A stretch of DNA of 64,000 nucleotides from Gordionus sp. m RMFG-2023 (GCF_954871325.1 NC_088776.1:47448569-47512568), one strand, 5' to 3'; positions 22,571 to 34,344 are shown, counted from the stretch's first letter. Translations and numbers: made by a program. Notes: generated from the sequence alone by a model not told the origin.

Positions 22571-23831
22571 CACAAGTAAGGTTTGCACTTATATTGGAGT
22601 CGCTAAATATCATGGGAAAAAGATTTGATCCACATTGTGATGATATAGCTCTGTGAATGTTGAACTACATGATAGGTGTATACGATTTCCGCAACTATAG
22701 TTGCATCTGTATTATTTATTATTTTTGGAGAATATTTTTGTATTGCAATCGATGTTGATACATTCCTTTGTACTGATGAATGAAATGATGTTGATTTATT
22801 ATTGGATAAAAATAAAACAGGATAGAAATAAATTTACAAACTAGACATGTTTTTCGAATAAATATTTAAAATTTATTTTAAAAATATAAAAATAATCAAT
22901 TACTGTCTCTCAAAATTATTATTTATATATTAAAAACGTTAAAAATTTAAAAAAATCGCGGGAGAAATTAAAAAATTAAAGTAGATTTTTGCGGGAGATT
23001 TCCAATTGCGGTAGTTTTGCGAAAGAGAGATGTCTGCGTGTAAACTAAAAAATTGCTAGAGTCTCCCGCTGATGGGGGGAGACATGATTCTGGTGATGAA
23101 TAATAAGATGGTTAATTATAATAATTTTAAATAAATATATGGCGTTAAATAGTTGAATTCAAATTGTTACTTATATTTGTTATCAAAAGCATTGATTAGT
23201 AAAATTTAAAAAATATTAACTGTAATATATTCTGTCAAATACGTCTGCAAAAGTGGCATTTTACATAATATTTTATAAATAATTATATAAAATAGAGGAT
23301 TATAAACTATATGTCTACTTACTTTTTATAAATAAATCTCTCATACTTATTTAGATTTGGACCTTGAACATAATTTTAGAAAGAGACATGATAATTAAAT
23401 TTAAAAATCAATAATATAGTTGATTAGCGATGTTAAACTCGGTTAATTACAATTAAATTTGTTAATTTTCAATTAATAAATGATTATATTAATTTAATTA
23501 GGGATATATAATAATTTAAATAATAAAAGTCAATTAAGATTCGAATTTGATCGCAAGTTGACATAGTGAAAATATAATTTATATGTATTAATCTAATCTA
23601 ATAGTTAAAATAGTATTCATTTAATAAAAATTTAGATAGTCTTATTAATTTTTAAATAATAAAATTAAATCTATATATTACTCAATAGAATTATAAAAGA
23701 AATTGTTTAGGGAGCAATTAGAAAAATTTATTTTTAGTTCAAGGGGATATTAAGAAGTCATTAAAAAAAATTTTGCTTCAAGGGGCTCGAGCCCCTACGC
23801 GCCTCCTCCTAGCGACGCCACTGGTTCATTG

Positions 23832-25290
23832 TGCAGAAATAGATTCAGGTTACAAGCATCTTATATCTTTTTGAGTTTTAAAAACACTCATTTTGTAGCC
23901 AATAAAATTTTTATAACGAGTTTGTATCTGCATATAGATTCCTTTTTCTAAGGATTTGCCCATCTCTGGCCACTGGTATTACTAAATTTAATTTAATTTA
24001 TGGAATGTCATCTTATTATTGACATCCATTATTTTTTTTACATCTTTTCATGTCATTCAAATTTATAGACGGTATTCCCTAAATAGTAAAGCAGTCTATA
24101 AATTACAATATTTTATTGAAAAGTATATATTACTTTAATAAGAATTTATGATATTAATATTTATTTATATCTTAGTAACTGATATATTGCTACCTTTATT
24201 AAGCCAATTCAATAAAGTTATATTTTAATGTAAATATAGCATGATTGGAACAATTTAAAAAAATATAATTCAATAATTTTTATAAAATTTATAAGTACTA
24301 ATGCAAATTATTCATGTTATAAGTATAAAATCAAGAATGACTAAAATTAACTAAATTTTTTATATTTCTAACTTTTCATTAAAACAAATTTTTACTTTTA
24401 ACTATTTAACTGTTAATGATAACTATTTCATGTTTGGAAAATTCTTTATATCTGATATTAAGATAGTTATTGACAATAGACACAATTCAAAAATGATTTG
24501 TGTTTGATTTTTTTAAACATATCAAATTATATACTATTTTCTATCAGATTGTTTTATTTGTTTAAATGAATTTAATATTAATTACAGATCTAATTGACAA
24601 GTATCTATGAGGATGCCTATCCCAAGCCCTCTGTAATATTAATATATTTTTTGTAACCCCAAATGAACATCTCTTATATAAATATGATAAAAAAAAAGTT
24701 TATTACCTTGCTTCTATAGGTTTGAGTAGAACCCCCACTCCCATCCCTAATTTATAAGCAATATTTTAGGTTAGTCTAATCAAAATCCCTCATATTTAAT
24801 ATGATTGATAGATAGTTGTTTTTACCACCCTAATAAACATTTTGTCCTTTTTTTACATTTATATGTTTAACTCTAATTCATTAAAATGGTCTTCAGACAC
24901 ATACTCTTTTTACAAATTTTGATTATCACTATTTCCAACCACCCATATGCAGTAATTTTTAAAATCTATAATTTTTATTGTTAATATTTTTTTTAAAATT
25001 ATATAGTTTAAGATTAGATCAAATATATAAACATAAACATTAAATAATAAAAATAACTATCAATTTAAATAAAATTTATTTATGCTTGAAAAAATTAGAG
25101 CGTTGTATAAAAGTACCTATATATTTGATTTAACAATTTAATTTCCTTAATTTTATAAATTAATAAAAATGATTAAATGTCAAATTTTATGTTATTTTAA
25201 TTAGAATAACTTGATATTATTAAATTTAATGTATAGAGGAAAATAAAAAGAAATATGGTTTTTAAGATAAACCTGCTGAAGACCAAGAAA
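23832..25290. other. No gene seen; AT-rich spacer
   Basis: No open frames of note. Short C-rich patches (24605-24630, 24728-24745) do not encode anything recognisable. Confidence 0.5.
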
Positions 25291-25294
25291 ATGG

Positions 25295-25405
25295 GCTGAA
25301 GACCGAGAAAATGGGCCGAAGGTTTGTTAATAGTGGGTCTGAGGGTGAAGACTCCTGCCATTTATAGGTGTATATCCACCCCAAAGAAAATTTCTAGTTA
25401 CGCCA
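25295..25405. mobile_element. Degenerate right end of the CATAGGCGTAGCC element family
   Basis: GGGCCGAAGG, GTGGGTCTGAGGGTGAAGAC and a final CTAGTTACGCCATTACA correspond in order to the GGCCGAAGG, GGGGTCTGGG.GCGAAGCC and GGCTACGCCTAT landmarks of element C. About 110 bp is recognisable; the rest is lost or diverged. Confidence 0.45.
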
Positions 25406-25676
25406 TTACATACAATTCAAAATATACTGTTATATTTCCTAAAGGCTGACCAACAGACGATGTTATCAAAATAGGATATTTTATTAAAAAATGTCCAAGC
25501 TTCAGAGAATAGATTACAAATTATCAAAAAAACATTTAAAGGCCATGGATATCTGATACGAGAAAAATCAGTGTATAAAAATAGATAAAATAAAATAACA
25601 GTTTTAGCGACTACAAATATAACACAATATCTATTATATCAAATCAACATTTGATGTGATAAAATTTATTAGCACA

Positions 25677-25760
25677 TAGACAGAGGCGTAACACAAATAT
25701 TTTTAAGCCTCCCTTCCACCCCCCCCCCCTTCCATACACAAAAAAAATACTTATGGGGTA
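25677..25760. mobile_element. Degenerate left end of the same element family
   Basis: GACAGAGGCGTAACACAAAT followed by CCTCCC and a C run (25718-25728) resembles the left tip of element C (CATAGGCGTAACC then homopolymer). Only the tip is recognisable. The open frame across it (25644-25856, minus) is a translation of the homopolymer region, not a gene. Confidence 0.35.
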
Positions 25761-25860
25761 CCTACTTATAATTTGAAATCTATTGAGGCCCCTGATTCTG
25801 TAAAAAAAGACATCTTTGTACACAATATAAAAATCCCTTACTTTCAACCTCTCCAATACT

Positions 25861-27500
25861 TAATCTGCAATTTATAAAACTAACTAAAACAAATCCCTTC
25901 CTTTCAACCCTTCAAATACTTAATTTACACTACACAAAACTATTCTCTTTGGAATTATAATTTACAATAATTGAAAATATCTTTATTGATAGCTTTACGA
26001 ATATCAGAAGCAATAATTTTTTCAACAATTACAAAATAAATATAAAAAAAATACGATAATTTTATAATGATGTTACAATTATATTGGTAAAAACAAATAT
26101 ATCTATTCATCACGTGTTATTCAACGTTAATTATAATCTAATCAACCTTATTTATTTCGTTGATTGGCATTACACAATATTAATATAAAAATATGTATAT
26201 AAAAATATGACACACAACACAACTACCATTTTCTCCACAACAATATCCGAGACCGCAATGAAAAAAGATATAATATATTCATTTTTTTCCTAACACCTGT
26301 CAAAATCAACAAAATTGAATTTTTTTTAAAGATCAAAAAAATGATTTCATGAAAGATTTTTTAGGCATAAAAATCACAAATTTACTTATAAAAATATATT
26401 TTTAGATAAAATTTTATCAAAAATCCTGAGCATTCTAAAAATCTTTATCTCTCTCTTCTGAGATCAAAATATTTTAAGTTTTCTTATAATCCATGTCCTG
26501 AAATTATAACACTTTAAAAAGGCAAAACACATTCAATTTAACTATAAACTACATCATGTTGTTCAAAAATATAGCAGACTTAAAATTAAAATTTTCATCG
26601 ATTTATCATAGCCAGTAAATGCATTGAAACTCTTAAACTACTCTTAGACCACAGGACTAGTCATTTAGAAAAATCTCGCATTATTTACCCGAGAAGCAAT
26701 TCTTATAGAAATTTTAACCCTCAAGTTTAACAAATGATTCAGTGGACGATTCTGGTCTTTTATTTCAATATATTAATATGAATATTATTATATTAAACAT
26801 TGATCGCCTTGTAATTATCTTAAGTTGATAGTAATATAATTGATGTAAAATTGCTTTTGACTACTATAAATATTTTGAGGATCATTAGAAATGATTAATT
26901 TTGTTAGGAAAACTCACCTCGAAATTAACCTGTACCCAGAGAATAAATAAGGATAATGATCGGTCTTTAAATTTATACGAATTTTTGTTTATATAAAAAA
27001 TAAGTTTATAAGAATTCCAATTAATCTAGTGTTGTTTATAAATTTTTCTTCTTTAAAACCTTATCTCCTTATTATCTAAATTGCGGAAAAATACCAATAT
27101 ATATTCTTATTCTTAGTCAGTCTGCAAGGTCCAGCCTTTCAGGGTAACGTCTGATTTTTTATTTGGGCCAGACCTGGCAAAAAATTTTTTTGTATATATT
27201 TGATAAATTTAGATATTTCATAGAAGTGATAATCCATAAAGTATAGTAGTTTTAATTTAATCATTCAATACTATAAATGTTGTTTATTTTGGTATTCAAC
27301 AGCATATATTTCGGTTTAGGCCATGGATTTAAAAACTGAGTCTGACAACCTTATTAAAATTGTAAGATTATATTTCCACCCCGGGCCTAAAAATTATGCC
27401 GTTTGCATACCTTTATTCTCAATAATGAAACTTGGAATTACATTAATCTAAAAAAGTTATAATATCGAACATTAGGCGTAAATTATTTTACACAACTTTT
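25861..27500. other. No gene seen; AT-rich, one possible decayed repeat near 27120-27350
   Basis: TCTGCAAGGTCCAGCCTTTC (27121) and later GAGTCTGACAACCTTATT (27333) could be the ends of a small repeat, but I could not pair them convincingly. Otherwise empty. Confidence 0.4.
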
Positions 27501-27519
27501 TACAAACTAGAGCATGATA

Positions 27520-28230
27520 TCACTTTCGTTACATTGCGAAAAACATTAAAGCTCGGAGATTTAAGGAATCGCATTTGACAAATTGGTCAAAATCAAAACC
27601 GAGCCAAAAAATGTGTCTGACCTCGCCATCATCCAACTAAGTTTGAACTACAGAAACTCCTTTCAATGTCTAAAAGAAACCAATATCTACGTGTAATTGC
27701 AATTGCGGTAAGATCAGAATGTTATCTCAAATATGGACGTAATCTAACAACGCACTTATTTTTACATTCCCTCGTTTGAATTTCCATCTACCAATTTTAC
27801 CCCACTTGCAAATAAACCAAGCAAAGCTTATTAATTTGATAAATGACACAAATAGAAAATCAATTTCAACCTTCAACGAGATATTCGATGATAGGTCAGT
27901 CCAGGACGCAAATAAAAAATCAATTTCGATATCAGGGCAAAAGTTATCCAATTTTTTAAGCGAGAATTCAATTAAAACGCCCAACTAACATACATTCCAG
28001 CTAGGTGAATTCCAACACTTTACGATTACATATTAAATTAGAACTCGAGAGATTAGTAACTAAAGGAATACGTTGACCTATCCAACCCCAGGTTCCTTGT
28101 TAAGACCTATCATCAACATAAGAAAAGCAATCAGTGACATTCTTATTCATGCAGATCTTAAAATTCCAATTTATGCGAAACAACATCATTCCTACATTTG
28201 ACTATACTTGCAAAGATCCAATATACAGCC
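27520..28230. other. Unassigned, coding-like stretch
   Basis: Composition here is less AT-rich and both strands have open frames (27776-27988 + and 27727-27984 -). The + frame gives LPILPHLQINQAKLINLIND and two similar units, NRKSISTFNEI and NKKSISISGQK, about 25 residues apart. Further on, VKTYHQHKKSNQ-like and LIHADLKIPIYAKQHHSYI text appears in other frames. It may be the remains of a retroelement or gene exon, but I recognise no domain. Confidence 0.25.
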
Positions 28231-28989
28231 TTTTGAAAAAAATAGTAGCATTTGATCAGTCAGTCAAAAACTGAAAAAAAAATAGGCAAGCCTAGTCCCG
28301 AAAACTTTAAATTATCTTGTTTTCCTAATGACAATATAATTTGTAAAAATAATACCAATATCGTTAACCTTCCTTCAGCACTAATTTTTTAACTTTTGTT
28401 TAAGTATCTTTATTTTTTAACAATCCAAAAAATAAGAAAAAGGGAAAATAAAATTTCGGAAAGATGGAAATCGCGTCCATAAAAAAATACGAGGATTGGA
28501 TCAGTCGGGCAATTCTTTAAAATTTCTTATCGGATACCCTATCCGAATTAAGATTTAAATATCAAGATCCGAGTTAAAAATATCTCTATGACTAAGAGTT
28601 ATTAAAGTATCAAGATATAAAAACGAAGTGCATTCTTATCTTCATATATTGATAGATACATCTTTACATTTATTTAACTTTTTATATTATTTTTTAATTA
28701 AATTAATTAAATATCTGTCAATTTATTTCTTTCCAATTCAAGCACAATGCAATGGAGGACGAAAATATGGTATTAACTGAATTTTTGGATTATTAGTGAT
28801 ACTGACGAAAAAAACAATAATATCAGCAAATATGTTTGATTGGTTCCATATTCATATTTTTTCAACAACCACAGATGGATATGGATAAGAACATTTTAGC
28901 ACTCATCAAACTTTGGCTGATAATTTTAAAATGATTGTGATGATTTTACTATATATAGATTATCTATAAGGGTATGAATCATATAAACT

Positions 28990-29068
28990 ACCCTACCTTA
29001 CGCGTCGTTGAAAGACTTTTTATAATGACTAAAAATATGTTAAAACGGGGATGCCTCAGTGGTGAAAC
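28990..29068 (+). pseudogene. hAT transposase C-terminal fragment
   Basis: A + strand frame reads TLRVVERLFIMTKNMLKRGC then LSGETTR. It fits the hAT dimerisation motif (..VERLFS......R..L), with Ile in place of the usual Ser. Only about 25 residues are recognisable. Upstream text from 28741 (FDWFHIHIF, ALIKLWL) could be an earlier part but is too degraded to assign. Confidence 0.4.
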
Positions 29069-29069
29069 T

Positions 29070-30328
29070 ACGAGGATTTAATTATATATTTTATAATATA
29101 AATAAAATATCAAATTGAATAAAAAATATTTAGTTTATTAAACTATTTCGAATTTTAATAATTTATTTTATTTTTGGCATTAAACACACTTTACATGCTT
29201 ATTTATAAAAAATATACCTTATAATTTTTTAATAGTATTTATAAATACATTTGAAAAGTATATTTTACCAACTCTGATATTGACCATAGCAAATTGTCGC
29301 TTAGTTTTAGCAGGATTTAGTCATCTTGCCTCACTTATTTTAAATATTATAACTACCTTTTCAATTAGCATGTGCTCTTGCAAATTTTTTAGCAAACGTG
29401 GATAACGATGATATACTTATTGCCAGGAATTAAAATGTCGAAGGCTTTAAAAATAAATTCATACAGGAATCCGCCTCTTTCTTAAGATTTCTAGTGAATA
29501 GAAACGGAGCAGTCTACAAATATATTAGAGATCATACACAAAGGCACCGGCAAATATTCACAAATTGAGGCCTAATTAATTTAGGAATCAAATACGAATA
29601 TCTTATTATTCGGATTCTTATTAAAGATGTCCAATTCTGGCGACAAAAAGTCAAACAACTCATGGGTAGAATTGAGGTAATACAAGTCCAAAAAATATAA
29701 ATTACTAAAGGAGTGAATCAACATTCAATTTAGAATACTATTAAAATATTTTTTATTGAGCTAAACTCTTTGAACAAATCAATTAAAATAAATGTAATTA
29801 TTTGTAAAACTAAAAACTACCACGGCCACCCAATTATTTTTTGCCAATATTTTTAGATATTTTTTGACTACATCATAAATCATACGCCCTATTTCTTTTC
29901 GGAGAAAATGAATTTTTTTTGATAATAATAACTTGCTTGCATCTGTTATTGCTATCAAAAATAATACCTATCAAAGTTTTTTTTTGATATCACAAATTGT
30001 TAAATAATAATAAAAAAGATCAATTTGGGCAGGTAGAGGTAGACCTAAGTCAGCGAGGGGCAAGCAAAATTTATATAATAAAAATTAAAATATAAGTATA
30101 TCTAAGAAAATAGAAATGGACAATTTACTTACTTATTTTAATCCTATAGACGCATATAAAATATAATTTTAATGCAAAAGGTTAGAAATTTAAAAATATA
30201 TTGCGTACTAAATTAAACTTTATTTTGCAAAACACTAAAAAAAGCGCTTTTCTCGATTTAGTTTTAAACTTTGTCATATTTAGGTGTCTTTAATGTATTT
30301 GTATATTAGGATTATTATTTTTTTATAA
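29070..30328. other. No gene called; weak coding-like stretch 29280-29700
   Basis: Between 29280 and 29700 the composition is more balanced, with short open pieces, but nothing matches a family I know. The remainder is AT-rich. Confidence 0.35.
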
Positions 30329-30522
30329 TAGTGTTGTTAAACGGCTCGTTTTGAGCCGATTTTTCAAAACGGCTAACTCAATATTTTAGCCAGAAAAATA
30401 TTGTCTAAACTTTTGTTCCTTCTATGAGCAAAATATTCAGACTTGCGTAATATTTTTCTAAATGAAATATTGAGTTAGCCGTTTTAAAAAATCGGCTCAA
30501 AACGAGCCGTTTAACAACACTA
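30329..30522. mobile_element. Palindromic hAT MITE, 194 bp, near-perfect arms
   Basis: The left arm TAGTGTTGTTAAACGGCTCG (continuing TTTTGAGCCGAT) is the exact inverse of the right arm for about 32 bp. Inner arms CTAACTCAATATTTTAGCC and its complement continue the palindrome. The flanking 8-mers do not match, so the target site cannot be confirmed. It is a better-kept copy of the element at 17595. Confidence 0.8.
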
Positions 30523-31258
30523 AAGTTATCATTATAGGAGCTATTATATTGAAATTGATTAAATATTTTATTTGTGTTATCTTTATTTATATTGGGTTAA
30601 TCTAATTAATTTATTTTATCTTTCCACATATAAAACCGAAAAAAAATGAATATTTTACCAAATGTTTTGGTTTATTTCTTTCATTTCAAAAACATCTTGC
30701 ATTGTTTAACCCATCTTTGCAAAGGGGGGGGGGCAATGAGACCCCAGTCATTTAATTACATAAAATTTTTAGGTAAAGTATATGTGTTCAAATTTAATTT
30801 TGATTTTATTCAGTAGTTCATGAGTTATAAGGGTTTTTTGGAGCTTTAGACTCTACCTGATTATACGTGTAACTTTTTTCCCATCTGTTTTGGTATTGAT
30901 ATTATTAATTAAAAATTAGATTATATTAATATTTGAATATCCTGGATTTTATTAAGGGGGGAGGGAAAGAACTATTAGATCAATTTTTTGGAGATCTTTA
31001 AGTCCACTTATTGTAGGCCTTTGACTATATTAGATTTTTATAAAAATAATTATAGGTTCTCACTTTTTTTTTATTAAAATTTTTTTTGTCGTTATTGCTA
31101 ATTTTTTCTACAAATTCTTCTTTAAAATCATATATTGTATATATTTTTTAGAAAGAGGGGGTGGGAATGTTTAGGGGTAAAATTTTTATTAACTTAAAAT
31201 GATATTTACGAGAGCAAGTATATTTGCGATGAAACTATTTCTAGATTAAGTGTGTAGT
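30523..31258. other. No gene seen; G-run and AT-rich spacer
   Basis: Contains a G10 run at 30725 and patches of GGGG at 30955 and 31157. No open frame or repeat could be supported. Confidence 0.45.
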
Positions 31259-31266
31259 ATGTTTTG

Positions 31267-32717
31267 CAGAGTTGTTCAACGCTACTTTTAAAGTAGCGCG
31301 CTACCGCTATCGCTATTTGTCAAAAAAAGTAGCTAAATTTACAAACAAATTTTTATTTTTTGCTTATAATGTTATTGTATAGTAAATATATAAAAATCAA
31401 CATTTATAAATATTAAAATATAGTTAGTTTTGATTATAAAAAAATTTATGTAATAAAAATAAATATTTATGGTAATTTGTTGCATTTTAATAATAAAATC
31501 ATTTCAATATTATCATCCCCAAGTCTAGGGCGACGATCAGAAAGTATAAGTTTTGCCTTATTAAATAATCTCTCGACATTGGCGCTTGAGGGTAAGGTCG
31601 TATTTAATCTTATATACATATTTTTAATATAAGATAGATTATACATCGTATGTCTGGCATACTATTATCATTTTGAGGGCTAATGCCAGAGATCTTCTTT
31701 TTAAAGTTCTAGGGTCTAGCCAATGGCCTATGATTTCCAAATAAGCTCAAAAATATTTAATCAGATCAATTTATAAATATAAATAAGTTTTTACCTTCTG
31801 TTATATGTTTAACTATCTCCCTTGGTACATATATATGATATCTCTGATAACTCTACTATTAGAGCATCTTTCATCATTTTAAAGTTATCTGCTATTTTAT
31901 TCATTAGTGTCTGGCGGCATAAAATTGTTATAATATCATGGTAAATGATGGATTATCAACTAAGGACATTGACTGAACTGTATAAAATATAAAATCAACA
32001 ATAACTTTATCAGCCAATTTCTGAGAAATATTGTCATTTGCATTATTAATTAATTTGGTTTGAATTGAATTAGTCTTTTTGGATGTAGAGTCGCCTTTGT
32101 AAATTATTTAGATGTTTCTCCATTTCCTTAAAACTCATGAACAAGTCTTATAAAATAAATATTATTAGAATGTAAAAATGACAATTTACCTTTAGGTGTT
32201 TCTTGAGCTACTGGATTGATTTGAGGAAATATTTTTTTTTACATTTTAAAAAAATAAATGAAACCAGTTTTGGTTATATATTTATTTTAAAAAATTTTCA
32301 AATCTAGGGAATGGGAAATTTGTTTTATAGCTATTAATAACATTTTCTTCCCTGGTGTCTTCCATTTCATTAATATCATTGTCTGAATCACTTTCAACGA
32401 TTTGGATATCCATAGGCGATGACATTTTATATTATTAACACGTGATTTAGGTTTATAATACAAATGAAAATATAAATTATAAATTGAAGTTATATTTTAA
32501 TTTCAAAATTAAATAAAAATTATAATTAATTATGATATTATATTTAAATTTTCATGTTTACACTTACCTTCATTATATTTTTTAAAAGTAGCGAAGTAGC
32601 CGCTACTCTTAGCTACTTACAAAAAAAGTAGCATTATAAAAAATTATAATAATTACAAAAAAAGTAGCCGCTATTAGCTATAGCTACCAAAAATGTTAGA
32701 CTACTTTAACAACTCTG
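31267..32717 (-). mobile_element. hAT transposon F, 1451 bp, perfect 8-bp target duplication
   Basis: The ends CAGAGTTGTTCAACGCTACT (31267) and ACTACTTTAACAACTCTG (ending 32717) are inverted repeats. The flanks ATGTTTTG (31259-31266 and 32718-32725) are identical 8-bp duplications. Subterminal regions repeat AGTAGC/GCTACT many times on both sides. Inside, transposase remnants run on the minus strand: an N-terminal MSSPMDIQIVESDSDNDINE (from about 32427) and a C-terminal LPSSANVERLFNKAKLI followed by LSDRRPRLGDDNIEMILLLK (about 31600-31490). The middle is mostly deleted or shifted. Confidence 0.88.
31480..32427 (-). pseudogene. hAT transposase of element F (internally deleted)
   Basis: The start MSSPMDIQIVESDSDNDINE continues EMEDTREENVINSYKTNFPF and PRFENFLK before a stop, giving an acidic N-terminal tail of 48 residues. 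The last part, TTLPSSANVERLFNKAKLIL then SDRRPRLGDDNIEMILLLKC, is a textbook hAT dimerisation region. Between them only short shifted pieces remain, and the usual roughly 600-residue protein is reduced to under 350 codons. It is therefore a defective copy that could be moved only by another hAT's enzyme. Confidence 0.7.
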
Positions 32718-32725
32718 ATGTTTTG

Positions 32726-33352
32726 CCATCCATTAAAGACTATAGTTTCGTGCCATATTTTAATGGTTTATTTTGCATGTGCTGTCTGATGAAATTGGGG
32801 TCTATTAAATCCCACCCCAAGTACTAACGTCATATTTTTCACCTGAGAATATTGAAGGGTTAAAAAAATCAAAAATTATTGATGTTATCTTATAAAATAT
32901 AACAAATCAATTGGTGATAAACGAAAATATTTCAATTTGATAACATCTTAAATTTCTCATTAAATAAAATTTAAATAATGTTTTCTGTTAGCTCGTAAAT
33001 CATCATTTAAGTCAATCAACTTTTTGTTTATTCAATTTTCATTAGTCATTATTATTTTTTTTCTATACTAATTTGAATACCCGAACCTAGTATAACTACC
33101 ATTTTATAAAAAATAAAAAATTTCAATTCTTTATTTCCTTTTACCAAATTCTATTATTTCAAGTAAAATTTATTAAAATTGTTAATTATAAATCAATTGG
33201 ACAAAAATCACTGGACCGGGTCTAAATTACCCGATCTAATGCTTATCTCGTGTCTTTTTGTCCGTCTTTTGAAATAATACATATGGATGATTTTTTTCAT
33301 TAAATATTCGATGTATTTGCCTTAGTTTAATTTTCGCTATTTTTATTATAAA
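32726..33352. other. No gene seen; AT-rich
   Basis: No open frame or repeat could be supported between the target duplication of element F and the hAT-like tail at 33353. Confidence 0.4.
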
Positions 33353-33595
33353 TTGTTTCAATTACCAAATTATATTATACACATTTTATATCAATTCTTC
33401 GCATTTATCAAATTTATTATTAAATCATATAAAACCCCTCAAATTCCGGTTAGTGAACAAATTTTCAGTTCTGCTCGCCCATCTGAATTTTTAAAAAATA
33501 ATATAAATTTCTTATTAACAAATAAAAGTATATATTCTTATTTAAATTATAAAATACTGTATTACCAGTTTATTTTTGAAGGACTTTATTTATAA
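33353..33595 (+). pseudogene. Possible hAT dimerisation-domain fragment
   Basis: The 80-codon open piece contains YKTPQIPVSEQIFSSARPSE then FLKNNINFLLTNKSIYS. The order P.SE.IFS.A followed by (L/N)..NI..L fits a hAT C terminus, but key positions deviate and nothing upstream supports a full transposase. It sits 270 bp before the first exon of the ZMYND8-like gene and could lie in its promoter region. Confidence 0.4.
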
Positions 33596-33867
33596 AGAAT
33601 ATTTTTACTGATAACATCCGCCCCTCAAGAAATTATGCAATGAATTATTTAGGTAAAAAAAATTGCGACAATATGTAATTTTAAAAAAAACTACAAGGCA
33701 ATCTTCTATTTGTTATTTTTATCATGGATATTGTCAATTAATAAACATGTTATTTTGTTACTAAAATTAATTTATTTAATCTCCTCGAGTAATTGAAAAA
33801 CAAATGATTATTTTTTTTGTTTAAAATCATCTTATTAAATTAGAGGTAAAAATTTTTTGGCCTGATC

Positions 33868-34344
33868 ATGGATTATCGTTCAACTTATTACGGTTTACCA
33901 CAATCCACGTGGACGGCCAACTCCAGGGGTATCTTGGGATCATCACCTAATCAAATGAATTATTATCAAAATTATAATAATAATAACATTTTACCTACCA
34001 ATTGTCTCTTGAATAATAACAACCTTGTTCCTACAGCGATGAGCGGATATTCGAATTCGCAAAATAATTGGTACAATAGTTACCAAAACCAACAAATGGA
34101 CGTTAACTCAATGTCTAATCTTAATAATAACGTGGGTAGACCCAGGGATCCTAGAATCAATAGAAACTATACATCCGGTAACAACATTACTCGTTTAGAA
34201 GAGATTGACATGTCCAGAATTACAATGTGTCGCGGTAATGACGCCGTTCCTTATGAAACAGATGTGCGTCGCGAACTTCGTATCGCAGACTCACCACATA
34301 GGTCTAAGAAAATCAGAAAACCTAACCATAACTCAGACAACGAG
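33868..34344 (+). CDS. ZMYND8: ZMYND8-like exon 1 (N-terminal Asn-rich region)
   Basis: Encodes residues 1-159, starting MDYRSTYYGLPQSTW, then an Asn/Tyr/Gln-rich disordered stretch, then a basic patch (SPHRSKKIRKPNH) that may act as a nuclear localisation signal. It ends in phase 0 at DNE, followed by GT at 34345. Membership in the gene rests on strand, phase match to the PHD exon, a basic pre-PHD region like that of human ZMYND8, and no other gene in between. No sequence homology of its own is visible. The intron that follows is 5554 bp, the longest of the gene. Confidence 0.7.

Larger units (their letters stand above)
19735..23092. mobile_element. hAT transposon nested inside element B
   Basis: It begins CAGGGTTGCCAGG at 19735 and ends CATGATTCTG at 23092. 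The flanks GTAATGAA (19727-19734) and GTGATGAA (23093-23100) match at 7 of 8 bases. Closing the gap restores the continuity of B with A (text before and after TGAATAATAAG). Both subterminal regions carry repeats of GCGGGAGAAAT or its variants (19760-19830 left; 22960-23010 right). Inside are two inverted partial copies of one hAT transposase, at about 20220-21100 (+) and 21330-22790 (-). Confidence 0.75.
18487..23823. mobile_element. hAT-like element B, sister of element A, interrupted by another hAT
   Basis: The ends CAGGGGCGTCGTTAG (18487) and CTAGCGACGCCACTG (ending 23823) are near-perfect inverted repeats and the same family as 7626-10874. The flanks GTTTTATG and GTTCATTG agree at only 5 of 8 bases, so the duplication is either old or lost. 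The first 1.2 kb and last 0.7 kb align with element A. The 3.36 kb between 19735 and 23092 is a foreign insertion, and with that and its duplication removed B is about 1.97 kb. No intact transposase belongs to B itself. Confidence 0.8.

Noticed and set aside
18479-23831. Calling a firm 8-bp target duplication for element B
   Set aside because: GTTTTATG versus GTTCATTG agree at only 5 of 8 positions, so the ends are accepted from the inverted repeats but the duplication is not.
30321-30530. 8-bp duplication at the clean palindromic MITE
   Set aside because: Flanks TTTTATAA and AAGTTATC do not match; only TA next to each end agrees, which in AT-rich DNA means little.
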